A stretch of DNA of 64,000 nt. Origin: Sphingobium sp. (GTDB lineage Bacteria > Pseudomonadota > Alphaproteobacteria > Sphingomonadales > Sphingomonadaceae). The stretch is from contig QFQF01000009.1 of NCBI GenBank assembly GCA_003248935.1, forward strand, positions 1-64,000. The letters are read 5' to 3'. The position numbers were made by a program, and so were the translations under genes. The notes under the pieces were generated by a model that was given only the letters and a program-made list of their open reading frames with translations, did not search any database and was not told where the DNA came from. This document shows positions 17,654-26,519 of the stretch, in pieces. The first letter of the stretch is position 1, and each line of letters opens with the position of its first letter.

Positions 17654-18115
17654 ATGGGTGCGACGTCCCGATGGCCCAGTCCCGAGGAGGAGATGGGTGC
17701 GGAACTGAGCGGCGGCGAGCTGGAGCTTGCGCTGGCACGGATGCTGATCGGCTATTCGCAGCTGAGGCAGAGCCAGTTTCCGCATCTGACGCAGGATTCG
17801 CATTTCAACATTCTGATCGATCTCTACATCAGCGAACGGCGGGGCATGCGCACCACCGTGACCGATGCGTGCATCGCGTCGCTGGGACCGCAGACCACGG
17901 CGCTGCGCGCGATAGCCGCGATGGAGGACGTGGGGCTGGTACGCCGGGAGGCCGATCCGATGGACCATCGGCGCAAATTCCTGATCCTGACTGACGAAGG
18001 CCGGCTGGAAGTACGTCATTTCCTGCACAAGAGTCTGCCACTGGCGCGGCAGGTGCCGGAAAGCGCACCTCTGCAAACCGGAACCCAGACGCGCGATAAT
18101 CCACTGTCGCGCTGA
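17654..18115 (+). CDS. MarR-type winged-helix transcriptional regulator
   Basis: A 153-residue protein. The segment from TTVTDACIASLGPQTTALRAI to MEDVGLVRREADPMDHRRKFLILTDEG is a winged helix of MarR type: recognition helix followed by the D-x-R-x-hydrophobic wing. The ATG at 17654 has a strong AGGAGGGT site. It diverges from the cys operon, but nothing shows that it controls it. The family in sphingomonads is often annotated as cell-cycle or sensory regulators without known ligands. Confidence 0.8.
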   Translation: MGATSRWPSPEEEMGAELSGGELELALARMLIGYSQLRQSQFPHLTQDSHFNILIDLYISERRGMRTTVTDACIASLGPQTTALRAIAAMEDVGLVRREADPMDHRRKFLILTDEGRLEVRHFLHKSLPLARQVPESAPLQTGTQTRDNPLSR

Positions 18116-18189
18116 TCGGCAGCCTGACGCTGAAGACGCCAATCCCAGGCCGTCAGTAAACCGAAGCCGTTATGTGCCGAAGGGCGGTG

Positions 18190-18558
18190 TCAGGCCTTTT
18201 CGAGGGTGCACTGGAGCGGGTGTTGGTTCTGGCGCGCGAAGTCCATCACCTGGTTCACCTTGGTCTCCGCGACCTCGTAGCTGAAAATGCCGCATACTCC
18301 GACGCCGCGCTGATGGACGTGCAGCATGACGCGCGTCGCCTCCTCCATGTCCATGCGGAAGAAGCGCTGGAGGACATGCACGACGAATTCCATCGGCGTG
18401 TAGTCGTCGTTCAGCATCAGCACCTTATAGAGCGACGGCTTCTTGGTGCGGGCGCGCGTACGGGTCGCGATCCCCACGCCGGGACCCGCGCCGTCCTCGT
18501 CGTCCTTCCGCTCCGCCATCGTAACGGAGAGGCGATAATCAGTCATCGTGCTGTCCAT
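18190..18558 (-). CDS. clpS: ATP-dependent Clp protease adaptor
   Basis: About 122 residues. The adaptor core LYKVLMLNDDYTPMEFVVHVL and HVHQRGVGVCGIFSYEVAETK is fully recognisable; it delivers N-degron substrates to ClpA. The start is uncertain among ATGs at 18558, 18546 and 18519; none has a strong ribosome site. No clpA gene is adjacent in the window. Confidence 0.92.
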   Translation of the reverse strand: MDSTMTDYRLSVTMAERKDDEDGAGPGVGIATRTRARTKKPSLYKVLMLNDDYTPMEFVVHVLQRFFRMDMEEATRVMLHVHQRGVGVCGIFSYEVAETKVNQVMDFARQNQHPLQCTLEKA

Positions 18559-18673
18559 GTTCACGCACGATATGGCAATTGCGGGGGACGGCGCAAGAGG
18601 CGACGGGTCGATCCCGTCCCATTCTCTGCCGGATTTCGAGATCATCCAGCAACAAATGCCCCGCGACCGTCCG

Positions 18674-18712
18674 AAAAAAAGAAACGGGCGGCTCCCCGCT
18701 GGGGAACCGCCC
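18674..18712 (-). terminator. rho-independent terminator of the phasin gene
   Basis: On the minus strand GGGCGGTTCCCC-AGC-GGGGAGCCGCCC is followed by a T-rich tail (TTTCTTTTTTT). It lies 27 bases after the phasin stop, so it should end that transcript before clpS. Confidence 0.85.
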
Positions 18713-18738
18713 GGAAATAATCGATCCTGCCGAAAGGA

Positions 18739-19752
18739 TCAGGCGGCCATCGCCTTCACCTTCTCGGTCACCAGCGAAACGCGGGTGCTGATCGGCTGCG
18801 CAACGTCGCCAGCAAGCTTGATCATCGCTTCACTGCTCTTCGCCGTTTCCTTCGCGAAGCTGTCGAACGCGGTCGAAAGCAGTTCGCTCTGGAGCTGGAA
18901 GAATTCGGTCGGCGACTTGATCGCGGCGAAGCTCTTCATCGTGGCCGTCGCCTTCTCGAAGTTCTTGCGGCTGTATTCGGCTGCATCCTGGCTCATCGCC
19001 TCGACACCCTTGGCGGCGATCTTGCCGGACTCGACGAACGCCTCGACATTACCCTTGGTGATGTCGCTCAGCTCGCCCAGAGCCTTGGTCGACTTTTCCA
19101 CGCCAGCCTTCGCCTTGGCATTGAAGTCGGCGAAAGCGGATTCGAACTTCGCTTTGGCTTCGTCGGTGATCTTCTTCGTGGTCTCGATAACGTCGGTCAT
19201 TCCTGTTGTTCCTTCTGTCACTGCGGGGGCCGGTGCGGCTTCTGCGGCCGCCGCCGGCATGGGTTCGATGGCTGCCGGCTGCTCGACCGGCGGCTCCTCA
19301 ACTGGCGGTGTTAAAACTGCCGCTTCAGCAACCTGCGGTTGCTCAACGGGCAGGGCCGCCACGGCGGGAATATCCGACGGTGCAGCGTCCTTGGGCTCCG
19401 GCGCGGCCTTCGCGACCGGCGGAACCGCCACCTTCGGCGCCTCAGAGACAGGTGCCGGAGTGGATTTCGGGGCGGCGGGCTTAACGGCCGCCGGCTTTGG
19501 CTTTGGAACGTCGGGCGACACGGCCGCCTTGGGCTTACGACCCGGCTTAGCGCGCACCTTCACAACTTCGCCGGTCGCCGCCTGCGCGGCGTTGAGCGCC
19601 TGCGCCGCAGTCAGTACGGCGGGCTCCGGCGCGATGGGTGCAGGCATCGCCTTCACGCGCGGCTTGCGCGTGGCCGCCGCCTTGGCCACCGGTTTAACTA
19701 CAGCCCGGGTAGTGGGCTTGCGGGGTCTGCCCGGCTTAGATGTGTCGGCCAC
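18739..19752 (-). CDS. phasin with long Ala/Pro/Lys-rich N-terminal extension
   Basis: A 337-residue protein from a GTG at 19752 with a good GAGGTGAGG site. The C-terminal 150 residues (from MTDVIETTKKITDEAK) form the Phasin_2 domain, with SPTEFFQLQSELLSTAFDSFAKE; phasins coat polyhydroxybutyrate granules. The first half is low-complexity (KPGRPRKPTTRAVVKPVAK..., histone-like AAATRKP repeats) and may bind DNA or protein. The internal ATG before MTDVIE is also preceded by AGAAGGA, so a short form could be made. The gene lies next to phaC on the same strand, and two copies of a TTGTGCNNTGCARCA motif lie upstream. Confidence 0.88.
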   Translation of the reverse strand: MADTSKPGRPRKPTTRAVVKPVAKAAATRKPRVKAMPAPIAPEPAVLTAAQALNAAQAATGEVVKVRAKPGRKPKAAVSPDVPKPKPAAVKPAAPKSTPAPVSEAPKVAVPPVAKAAPEPKDAAPSDIPAVAALPVEQPQVAEAAVLTPPVEEPPVEQPAAIEPMPAAAAEAAPAPAVTEGTTGMTDVIETTKKITDEAKAKFESAFADFNAKAKAGVEKSTKALGELSDITKGNVEAFVESGKIAAKGVEAMSQDAAEYSRKNFEKATATMKSFAAIKSPTEFFQLQSELLSTAFDSFAKETAKSSEAMIKLAGDVAQPISTRVSLVTEKVKAMAA

Positions 19753-19771
19753 GGTCGCGTCCTCACCTCTT

Positions 19772-19832
19772 TGTTGCAGTGCACAATACGCGAGTCGCTG
19801 CGGCTTTGCAATAGTTATTGTGCGGTGCAGCA
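19772..19832. promoter_or_regulatory. paired inverted motif TTGTGCNNTGCARCA upstream of phasin (possible PhaR operator)
   Basis: The motif appears as TTGTGCACTGCAACA on the minus strand (19772-19786) and as TTGTGCGGTGCAGCA on the plus strand (19818-19832), inverted and 46 bases apart centre to centre. PHA-synthesis repressors of the PhaR type are known to bind TGC-rich sites before phasin genes; assigning it to PhaR is inference. No phaR gene is in the window. Confidence 0.5.
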
Positions 19833-19876
19833 TGGAATTTCGCCCGGTTTTCGGGCGAGTCCGATGGTGAACGCGA

Positions 19877-21652
19877 TCAACGGCTCTTCACATAGCGGCC
19901 CGGCGCGTCCTCGATCGCCTTCCGCCTGCCCTTCCCCGGTCGCCGCGCGCCCTTCACCGGCACCGTCTCGGGCGCCAGCGTTTCAAGCCAGCCGAGCCAG
20001 TCCGGCCACCAGCTGCCCTTCGTCTCGGTCGCGCCGGAGATGAAGGCGTCGAGCGATGCGACGGGCGTGTCGTTCGTCCAGTACTGATATTTGTTCGCCG
20101 CCGGAGGATTGACGACACCGGCAATATGACCCGACCCCGCAAGGATGAAACGCATCGGACCGGACAGATGCCGCGTCAGTTTCCACACGCTGGCGGCGGG
20201 TGCGATATGGTCCTCCCGCCCTGCCTGGATATAGGCCGGCGTCCTGACCAGATGCAGGTCGATCGGCGTGCCATCCACGCTGACGCCACCCGGCACCGCG
20301 AGCAGGTTGTCGCGATAGAGGTCGGTCAGATAGGCACGATGCCATGTGACCGGCAGATTGGTGGTGTCGCCGTTCCAGTAGAGTAGGTCGAACGGCGGAT
20401 AGTCGTTCCCCAGCAGGTAATTGTTGACGACATAGTTCCAGATCAGGTCGCGCCCGCGCAACAGGTTGAACGTCATCGCCATATAACGGCCGTCGAGATA
20501 GCCGGGCGCGGACAGCTGATCGATGACCTTCAACATCTCAGCATCGACGAACAGGCAGAGATCGCCGGCTTCGGAAAAGTCGACCTGCGAAACGAAGAAC
20601 GTCGCGCTCGCCACCTTGTCCGCCTCGCCCCGCGCCGCCAGCAACGCAAGCGTCGCCGCGAGCGTCGTACCCGCAACGCAATAACCGACGGTATGGACGT
20701 TCTCCACCCCCAGCAGGTCGCGCACGGTATCGATCGCGTCGATCTGGCCGCGGACGATGTAATCGTCCCACGACACGTCCTTCATGTCCGCATCGGCAGA
20801 TTTCCAGGAGACCATGAACACAGTGACGCCGTTATCCACCGCCCATTTGACGAGACTCTTCTGCGGCGAGAGGTCGAGGATATAGAAGCGGTTGATCCAT
20901 GGCGGGAAGATGACGAGTGGGGTCTTGAACACACTCTCCGTCGTCGGGCTATATTGGATCAGTTGATAGAGCGGGGTCTCGTGAATGACCTTGCCCGGCG
21001 TTGCCGCAAGATTGCGGCCGACCTCGAACCGGCTGGCGTCAACCTGGGTCAGCTGCCCCTTTTCGATGTCGGCAAGCATCCGCTGGAGCCCGGTAAGCAG
21101 GTTTTCGCCGCCAGTCTCCAGCGTCTTCTCCAGCACCTTCGGGTTGGTGAAGGGGAAGTTGGACGGCGACGCCGCGTCGATCAGGCCGCGCGTGGCGAAG
21201 CGCAGCTGCGCCTTCTGCCGCGGATCGATGCCGTCGACCGCGTCCGACAGCCGCAACAGATAGTCTGAGAGCAGCAGATAACTCTGCCGGATGAGGTCGA
21301 ACAGGGGATGATCGGCCCAGGCCGGGTCGACGAAACGCCGGTCAGCGGGCGGCGCAATCGGCGTCACGGGCGCGTCGGTCGTGGCGGATGGGACGCCGCC
21401 CATGAAACCGCCGCCGTCGAGAAACCTCTGCCAGAGCGCCATGCCCTCTTTCGCGAAATCGGCCTGAATGTCCGAGACGACCTCCGGATCGAAAGCCGGG
21501 GCGGCAAACGGCAGGCCATGGGTCGGCATCTCCCCGATCAAGCCGCTGGCGCGTTCCAGCATCATCTGCTGCGCCCGGCCGATGACCTGGGTCCACTGCT
21601 GCATCTGTTCCAGTGTCGGGAGAGTGGCCGTATCCGCATCACCCTGAGCCAT
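19877..21652 (-). CDS. phaC: class I poly(3-hydroxyalkanoate) synthase
   Basis: A 591-residue enzyme polymerising (R)-3-hydroxybutyryl-CoA. The lipase-like box reads VGYCVAGTT with the catalytic Cys at about residue 325, followed by the Asp (GREDHIAPA) and His (AGSGHIAGVVNPP) of the triad. The N-terminal PhaC_N domain and overall length fit class I. The ATG at 21652 is chosen for its GGGGGGAGG site; a longer open frame upstream lacks one. The phasin gene follows on the same strand. The divergent aminotransferase starts 127 bases away. Confidence 0.96.
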   Translation of the reverse strand: MAQGDADTATLPTLEQMQQWTQVIGRAQQMMLERASGLIGEMPTHGLPFAAPAFDPEVVSDIQADFAKEGMALWQRFLDGGGFMGGVPSATTDAPVTPIAPPADRRFVDPAWADHPLFDLIRQSYLLLSDYLLRLSDAVDGIDPRQKAQLRFATRGLIDAASPSNFPFTNPKVLEKTLETGGENLLTGLQRMLADIEKGQLTQVDASRFEVGRNLAATPGKVIHETPLYQLIQYSPTTESVFKTPLVIFPPWINRFYILDLSPQKSLVKWAVDNGVTVFMVSWKSADADMKDVSWDDYIVRGQIDAIDTVRDLLGVENVHTVGYCVAGTTLAATLALLAARGEADKVASATFFVSQVDFSEAGDLCLFVDAEMLKVIDQLSAPGYLDGRYMAMTFNLLRGRDLIWNYVVNNYLLGNDYPPFDLLYWNGDTTNLPVTWHRAYLTDLYRDNLLAVPGGVSVDGTPIDLHLVRTPAYIQAGREDHIAPAASVWKLTRHLSGPMRFILAGSGHIAGVVNPPAANKYQYWTNDTPVASLDAFISGATETKGSWWPDWLGWLETLAPETVPVKGARRPGKGRRKAIEDAPGRYVKSR

Positions 21653-21779
21653 TAAACCTCCCCCCTTGAACCTGCTTCCGCTGGCATGCTGCGGCCAGCC
21701 GGTATATAGCGCCATTTCGGCACCTTAAAAGCGCCGAACCCAGCCATTTGATCCGTTCAATGGAGATAAAGAGGAAGAA

Positions 21780-22991
21780 ATGTCCGAAGAATTCTACCGC
21801 ATGAAGCGCTTGCCCCCTTACGTCATCGCCGAAGTCAACGCGATGCGGGCAGCGGCGCGCGCGGCGGGCGAGGACATTATCGACCTGGGCATGGGCAATC
21901 CCGACCTGCCGCCGCCCGACCATGTGATTGACAAGCTGGTCGAGGTCGCGCGCAAGCCGGACGCCCACGGCTATTCCCAGTCAAAGGGTATTCCGGGCCT
22001 TCGCAAGGCGCAGGCCAATTATTACGGCCGCCGCTTCGGCGTGGACATCGACCCCGAAACCGAGGTGGTCGTGACCATGGGGTCGAAGGAAGGGCTTGCC
22101 AGCCTCGCCACCGCGATCACCGCGCCGGGCGACGTCGTGCTGGCCCCCAACCCCAGCTACCCGATCCACATGTTCGGCTTCATCATCGCGGGCGCGACGA
22201 TCCGGTCGGTGCCGACGACGCCGGACGAGAATTATTTCCGCGCGCTCGACCGGGCGATGGCCTTCACCGTGCCGCGCCCGTCGATTCTGGTCGTCAACTA
22301 TCCGTCGAACCCGACGGCGGAGACGGTCGACCTCGCCTTCTACGAGCGGCTGGTGGCCTGGGCGAAGGAGAACAAGGTCTGGGTGCTGAGCGACCTTGCC
22401 TATTCCGAACTCTATTATGACGGCAACCCGACCCCCTCGATCCTGCAGGTGCCCGGCGCGAAGGACATCGCCATCGAATTCACCTCACTATCGAAGACCT
22501 ATTCGATGGCCGGCTGGCGCATCGGCTTCGCGGTGGGCAACAAGCAACTGATCGCGGCGATGAGCCGGGTGAAGTCCTATCTCGATTACGGCGCGTTCAC
22601 GCCGATCCAGGCGGCGGCATGCGCGGCGCTGAACGGCCCGCAGGACATCGTCGAGAAGAACCGCGAACTCTATCACAAGCGCCGTGACGTGCTGGTCGAA
22701 AGCTTCGCCCGATCGGGCTGGGACATTCCGGCGCCGCGTGCATCGATGTTCGCCTGGGCGCCGCTGCCGCCCGCGCTCAAGGACATGGGGAGCCTGGAAT
22801 TCTCGAAGCAGCTCCTGACCCATGCCAAGGTCGCGGTGGCGCCCGGCGTCGGCTATGGCGAGGATGGCGAGGGCTATGTCCGTATCGCGCTGGTCGAGAA
22901 CGAACAGCGCCTGCGACAGGCGGCGCGCAACGTGAAGAAGTATCTCCAGTCGATGGGCGTCAACATCGCTTCCACCAAGGGCGCGGCCTGA
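21780..22991 (+). CDS. PLP-dependent aminotransferase, AlaC-like (class I/II)
   Basis: A 403-residue fold-type I aminotransferase. The pyridoxal lysine sits in FTSLSKTYSMAGWRIGFAVG; other hallmarks are NYPSNPTAE and the substrate-binding R of EGYVRIALVEN. The sequence resembles AlaC/YfdZ-type glutamate-pyruvate aminotransferases and their LL-DAP aminotransferase relatives; alanine formation is the best guess. AGAGGAAGAA precedes the ATG. The next two genes follow on the same strand after a 55-base gap. Confidence 0.85.
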   Translation: MSEEFYRMKRLPPYVIAEVNAMRAAARAAGEDIIDLGMGNPDLPPPDHVIDKLVEVARKPDAHGYSQSKGIPGLRKAQANYYGRRFGVDIDPETEVVVTMGSKEGLASLATAITAPGDVVLAPNPSYPIHMFGFIIAGATIRSVPTTPDENYFRALDRAMAFTVPRPSILVVNYPSNPTAETVDLAFYERLVAWAKENKVWVLSDLAYSELYYDGNPTPSILQVPGAKDIAIEFTSLSKTYSMAGWRIGFAVGNKQLIAAMSRVKSYLDYGAFTPIQAAACAALNGPQDIVEKNRELYHKRRDVLVESFARSGWDIPAPRASMFAWAPLPPALKDMGSLEFSKQLLTHAKVAVAPGVGYGEDGEGYVRIALVENEQRLRQAARNVKKYLQSMGVNIASTKGAA

Positions 22992-23046
22992 AGGCAATGA
23001 CGCGGGGGAATAACGCCGGGAGGCCGGGCCGCGGCGGGATGAACGC

Positions 23047-23526
23047 ATGATCCCGCTGCCGCAGATCACACAGGTCGCGCAGACCATCCAGCTGGCGCTG
23101 GCGCCCGTCTTCCTGCTGACGGGCATCGGCGCCTTCCTGAACGTCTGCACCGGCCGTCTCGCCCGCGTCATCGACCGTGCGCGCAACGTCGAAAAATGGG
23201 TGCTGGAAACGCGCGGGCGCGAACATGACCGCTTCGTTGCGGAAATCCGCGTGCTCGACCGGCGGATGAGCGTCGTCAACAACGCCATCTTCCTGAGCGT
23301 CGCCAGCGCCTGCGCCGTCTGCCTCGTCGTCATCCTGCTGTTTGCGGCGGAATTGTTCCACGCCAATCTGGGTCGCGCCATCGCGGCGCTGTTCATCGTC
23401 GCGATGCTGCTTCAGGTCGCCGCATTCGCGACATTCATCCTTGAAATCCGCCTCGCTTCGCGCACGATCCACATTCGCAACGAAGTCCTTTTCCATAAGG
23501 TCGAAGATGATGGGGCCAGCCAGTGA
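23047..23526 (+). CDS. DUF2721 membrane protein
   Basis: A 159-residue protein matching DUF2721 (LAPVFLLTGIGAFLNVCTGRLARVIDRAR at the start), with one N-terminal and two central membrane helices. Function unknown. It overlaps the next gene by 20 bases, suggesting translational coupling. Confidence 0.85.
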   Translation: MIPLPQITQVAQTIQLALAPVFLLTGIGAFLNVCTGRLARVIDRARNVEKWVLETRGREHDRFVAEIRVLDRRMSVVNNAIFLSVASACAVCLVVILLFAAELFHANLGRAIAALFIVAMLLQVAAFATFILEIRLASRTIHIRNEVLFHKVEDDGASQ

Positions 23527-23986
23527 GAAGCGCCTCCTCCAGATAGCCGTCGGAGCGGCGTGCATCGTACCGGTGTGCGCTGGCGCGGCGGGCGTCGCGA
23601 TGGGTCCGGCGCTCATCGGGGCCAGGCTGACGCTCGGCGCTGACGCGGCCGCCGTCGATCTCGACAGTCACCTGCGCTATCTGTCCGGCCTGCTGCTGGC
23701 CATCGGCATCGGCTTCGCCGCCTGCGTACCGATGATCGAGGAAAAAGGGGGGGCCTTCCGCCTGCTCGGCCTGCTGGTGGTATGCGGCGGGCTCGCGCGG
23801 CTGGTGGCGATGGTGGCGTCCGGCCTGCCGTCCCGCATCATGCTCTACGCGCTCGGCATGGAATTGCTGGTTACGCCGCTGCTGATGATATGGCAGTCCC
23901 GGGTCGAGCGCCGCTTTGCCGCTATCTCGCCCCGTCGAGGCGATGCCCCGCATCCACTGTTGGGGAAAAGGAAGGCCGCACGCTGA
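23507..23986 (+). CDS. DUF4345-like membrane protein
   Basis: A 159-residue protein with four predicted membrane helices and the internal HLRYLSGLLLAIGIGFAACVP pattern seen in DUF4345 proteins. The frame is open further 5', but the ATG at 23507 (or 23510) gives the domain start and overlaps the upstream DUF2721 gene. Its last 65 bases run opposite to the 3' end of the amidase gene, an unusually long convergent overlap. Function unknown. Confidence 0.75.
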   Translation: MMGPASEKRLLQIAVGAACIVPVCAGAAGVAMGPALIGARLTLGADAAAVDLDSHLRYLSGLLLAIGIGFAACVPMIEEKGGAFRLLGLLVVCGGLARLVAMVASGLPSRIMLYALGMELLVTPLLMIWQSRVERRFAAISPRRGDAPHPLLGKRKAAR

Positions 23987-25525
23987 TCTTCGCCGCCTGC
24001 TCGTAAGCATAGCCCGCATTGAGCAGCAATTGCTCCTGGAACGCCCCGGAAACGAAACTGAGCCCTACGGGCAGGCCATCGGCCAGCCCCATGGGAACGG
24101 TCAGATGGGGATAGCCGGCGATCGCGACACGGGCGGTGGCGCTCGGCCCCTCATACTGGTCGCCCCAGACGGTGTCGGACAGCCACGCCGGACCGTAGCT
24201 GGGCATCACCAGCAGGCGCACATCATTGCCCGTCAGCATCGCATCAATGCCGTATCGTCCGGCAAGGCGCAGGGAGGTTGCACGCGCATCGGCATAAGCA
24301 GGATCATCGACGCCGCCGGTCGCCTCCGCCGCCTCGAACAGATCCTGCCCGAACAGCGCCATCTCACTGGCCGCATGCGCCTTGTTGAAGGCGATGACAT
24401 CGGCGAGCGTGCGCGTCGGCACCCTGTCCGGCGCGGTGGTCGCGAGATAGGCGGCAAGACCGGATTTCAGCTCCATCTCCAGCACCCGCAGTTCCGCCGC
24501 GCCCATGCCCTCGGTCGAGGGCTGGGCCACCTCGACCAGTTCCGCCCCGGCCGCGCGTAACACCGCGAGCGCGGCCTCGAAACGGGCGAGCATCGCGGGC
24601 TGACCGCCCATGCGAACCACGCCGACCCGCAGGCCCCGGAGCGCACCGGTGTCGAGTGCCGCGGCATAATCGTGACGATGGACGAGCGCATCCTTTGTCG
24701 CCGGATCCTCAGGATCGCTCGCGATCATCGCGGAAAACAGCATGGCGACGTCGCGCACACCGCGTGCCATCGGCCCGGCGGTATCCTGACTATGGCTGAT
24801 CGGCACGATATGGGTGCGGGGCACGAGGCCGATGGTCGGTTTCAGGCCGACGAGGCCGGTCATCGCGCTGGGACAGATCACCGAGCCGTCGGTCTCTGTC
24901 CCGATTGCAGCCGGCGCATAGCCCGCCGCCACCGCCGCGCCGCCACCGCCGCGCCGGAACCGCTGGACGAACCGCAGGCGGTGCGGTCAAGCGCATAGGG
25001 ATTGCGGACGAGGCCACCGATGGCGCTCCACCCGCTCATCGAGCGGCTGGAACGGATGTTCGCCCATTCGGACAGGTTGGTCTTACCCAGGATCACCGCA
25101 CCGGCCGCACGCAGCGCAGCGACGACCGGCGCGTCGCGGCCATTGTCGTTGCGGGCGAGCGCCAGCGAGCCGGCGGTCGTCGGCATGCCCAGCGTCTCGA
25201 TATTGTCCTTGATCAGGATGGGAACGCCGTGCAGCGGCCCGCGCACATGGCCCGCGCGCCGCTCCGCATCGAGGGCGCGGGCATCTTTCAGCGCATCGGG
25301 GTTGAGGGCGATGACGGCATTGAGCCGGGGGCCTTTCCGATCCAGGGCAGCGATGCGGGCAAGCGCTGCGCGGACCGCCTTTTCACTGCCGGTCCTGCCC
25401 GCCGCCATCGCATCGGCCAGCGCGGCGACGCCGATGTTCTGCGGTTCGGCCGACCCTTCCGCCTGGGTCGGCGTGGCCGGTAGCGCAGCAAGCAGCGCCA
25501 TGGCCAGAAGCGTGCGTGGATGCAT
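23922..25525 (-). pseudogene. exported amidase (amidase signature family) disrupted by a 14-bp tandem duplication
   Basis: Two overlapping frames together make one amidase. From the ATG at 25525 (site AGGGGAG) come a signal peptide, the catalytic-lysine segment ILIKDNIETLGMPTTAGS and CGSSSGSGAAVAA. After that the frame is lost and the chain runs into RRWRRAMRR and stops at 24878. The other frame continues with AAGYAPAAIGTETDGSVICPS (catalytic serines) to 23922. A perfect 14-base tandem duplication (24928-24941 and 24942-24955) accounts exactly for the shift; removing one copy restores a 529-residue enzyme. Either a true mutation or a sequencing/assembly slip. Confidence 0.85.
24928..24955. 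repeat. 14-bp perfect tandem duplication causing the amidase frameshift
   Basis: GCCACCGCCGCGCC occurs twice in tandem on the plus strand. With a single copy the amidase frame reads GSGAAVAAGYAP without a break, the expected amidase-signature sequence. Confidence 0.9.
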
Positions 25526-25645
25526 GGCGACACTCCCCTTTGCGGACATGAGAGGGGCCGCCGGGCGTGATACCCGACGGCCCGTCATGTGCATGGTCAG
25601 CGGCCGGAAGTGCCGCCCAAGGGAAACGTTGCTCGCGCTCTCTTG

Positions 25646-25721
25646 CCGATATGGGAAAGGGGACACCCGTACGGGTGCCTGTATCCTTTCAGCCTATCGG
25701 AAGGCGACGCTCAGGCGTCGC
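25646..25721 (-). promoter_or_regulatory. two hairpins between a short leader ORF and the amidase gene
   Basis: GCGACGC-CTGA-GCGTCGC on the minus strand (25704-25721) starts immediately after the stop of the short ORF. A longer three-tier hairpin follows (25646-25700): outer CCGATA/TATCGG, middle AAAGG/CCTTT, inner CACCCG-TA-CGGGTG, separated by asymmetric internal loops. This looks like a structured RNA leader. No known riboswitch family is recognised. Confidence 0.5.
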
Positions 25722-25778
25722 TCAGCGGCGCGTTTCCCGAATGGACTTGACCGACCCCATTGCTGAACCATGAGACAT
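25722..25778 (-). CDS. 18-residue candidate leader peptide with ideal ribosome site
   Basis: ATG at 25778 follows AAAGGAGGTGATCC with 7-base spacing, a full match to the 16S anti-Shine-Dalgarno. The peptide reads MSHGSAMGSVKSIRETRR. Its stop touches a 7-bp hairpin, and the amidase start lies about 200 bases downstream on the same strand. The arrangement resembles an attenuator or regulatory upstream ORF. No run of one amino acid marks a sensed residue, except the closing RETRR. Whether it is translated is untested. Confidence 0.45.
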   Translation of the reverse strand: MSHGSAMGSVKSIRETRR

Positions 25779-26138
25779 CGGATCACCTCCTTTCGCTTTG
25801 TTGAGCCCGTGTGGCAGCTCCCGGACATTCGCCCCTAGGCTAAGCCTTTGTCTGGCCACGAACAATAGGTGGGACATTCCGATTCGGCGATCAAGCCTTG
25901 TATTATTCTTTTTTCGAATCATAATTGCGCGCTCGTGCCGTCCGGAGCCGCACGCCCCCGCGATCAGAGTGCGCCCGCTTTTCACGCAAATTCGGCCCAT
26001 GCTGCGTGCAACATGCCACGACACTTCCAGCCCCCTTGCACAATCGCGCGCACTCGGCATGATAGCAGCGGATGTCGCGGTGACTTGACGCTCACGACAC
26101 CGCGACAATCATATCATCTGAGATAAAGGGGACAGGCT
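25779..26138. other. gene-free stretch between leader ORF and cytochrome c gene
   Basis: No further gene is supported. It should hold the divergent promoters for the amidase leader (minus) and the cytochrome c gene (plus). The part around 25905-25930 is locally AT-rich. No operator stands out. Confidence 0.4.
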
Positions 26139-26519
26139 TTGATTTCATTCAAGCGGGTGTCGCTTGGCGTCCTGCTGCTTTCGGCCGGACTGGCCCTGGC
26201 ACCGCAGGCGCTGGCGCAGCAGAAGGACGGAGGCACCATCTTCCGCCAGCGCTGCCAGATGTGCCACGTCACCGCGGCAGGACAGAAGGCGGGGCTCGGT
26301 CCCAATCTCTCCGGCCTGGTGGGACGCAAGGCGGCAGGCACCGACTTCCTCTACTCCGCCGCGCTCAAGGGCTCCGGCCTCAAGTGGGACAAGGCGACGC
26401 TGGATACGTTCCTGACGGCTCCGGCGAAGATGGTTCCCGGTACGCGTATGGCGATTTCCGTCAGCAACCCCGCCGACCGAGCGGCACTGATCGACTATCT
26501 CGCGACGCTCAAGAAATAA
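26139..26519 (+). CDS. small c-type cytochrome (class I, c2-like)
   Basis: A 126-residue protein with a signal peptide (ALAPQALAQ) and a single heme site CQMCH at about residue 40. The GLGPNLSGLVGRKAG-like segment follows, and a distal Met lies in VPGTRMAIS. It belongs to the mitochondrial-c/c2-like group and would carry electrons in the periplasm. The start is a TTG with AGGGGACAGG before it. Its stop overlaps the sulfotransferase stop on the other strand by 11 bases. It could serve as electron acceptor for the amine dehydrogenases further along, which is inference. Confidence 0.88.
   Translation: MISFKRVSLGVLLLSAGLALAPQALAQQKDGGTIFRQRCQMCHVTAAGQKAGLGPNLSGLVGRKAAGTDFLYSAALKGSGLKWDKATLDTFLTAPAKMVPGTRMAISVSNPADRAALIDYLATLKK

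Noticed and set aside
24878..25525. Two separate amidase genes
   Set aside because: Each half carries only part of the catalytic set and a 14-bp duplication at the join explains the break, so one disrupted gene is simpler.
25780..25793. GGATCACCTCCTTT resembling the 3' end of 16S rRNA
   Set aside because: No rRNA sequence adjoins it; on the minus strand it is simply an ideal Shine-Dalgarno for the 18-codon ORF.
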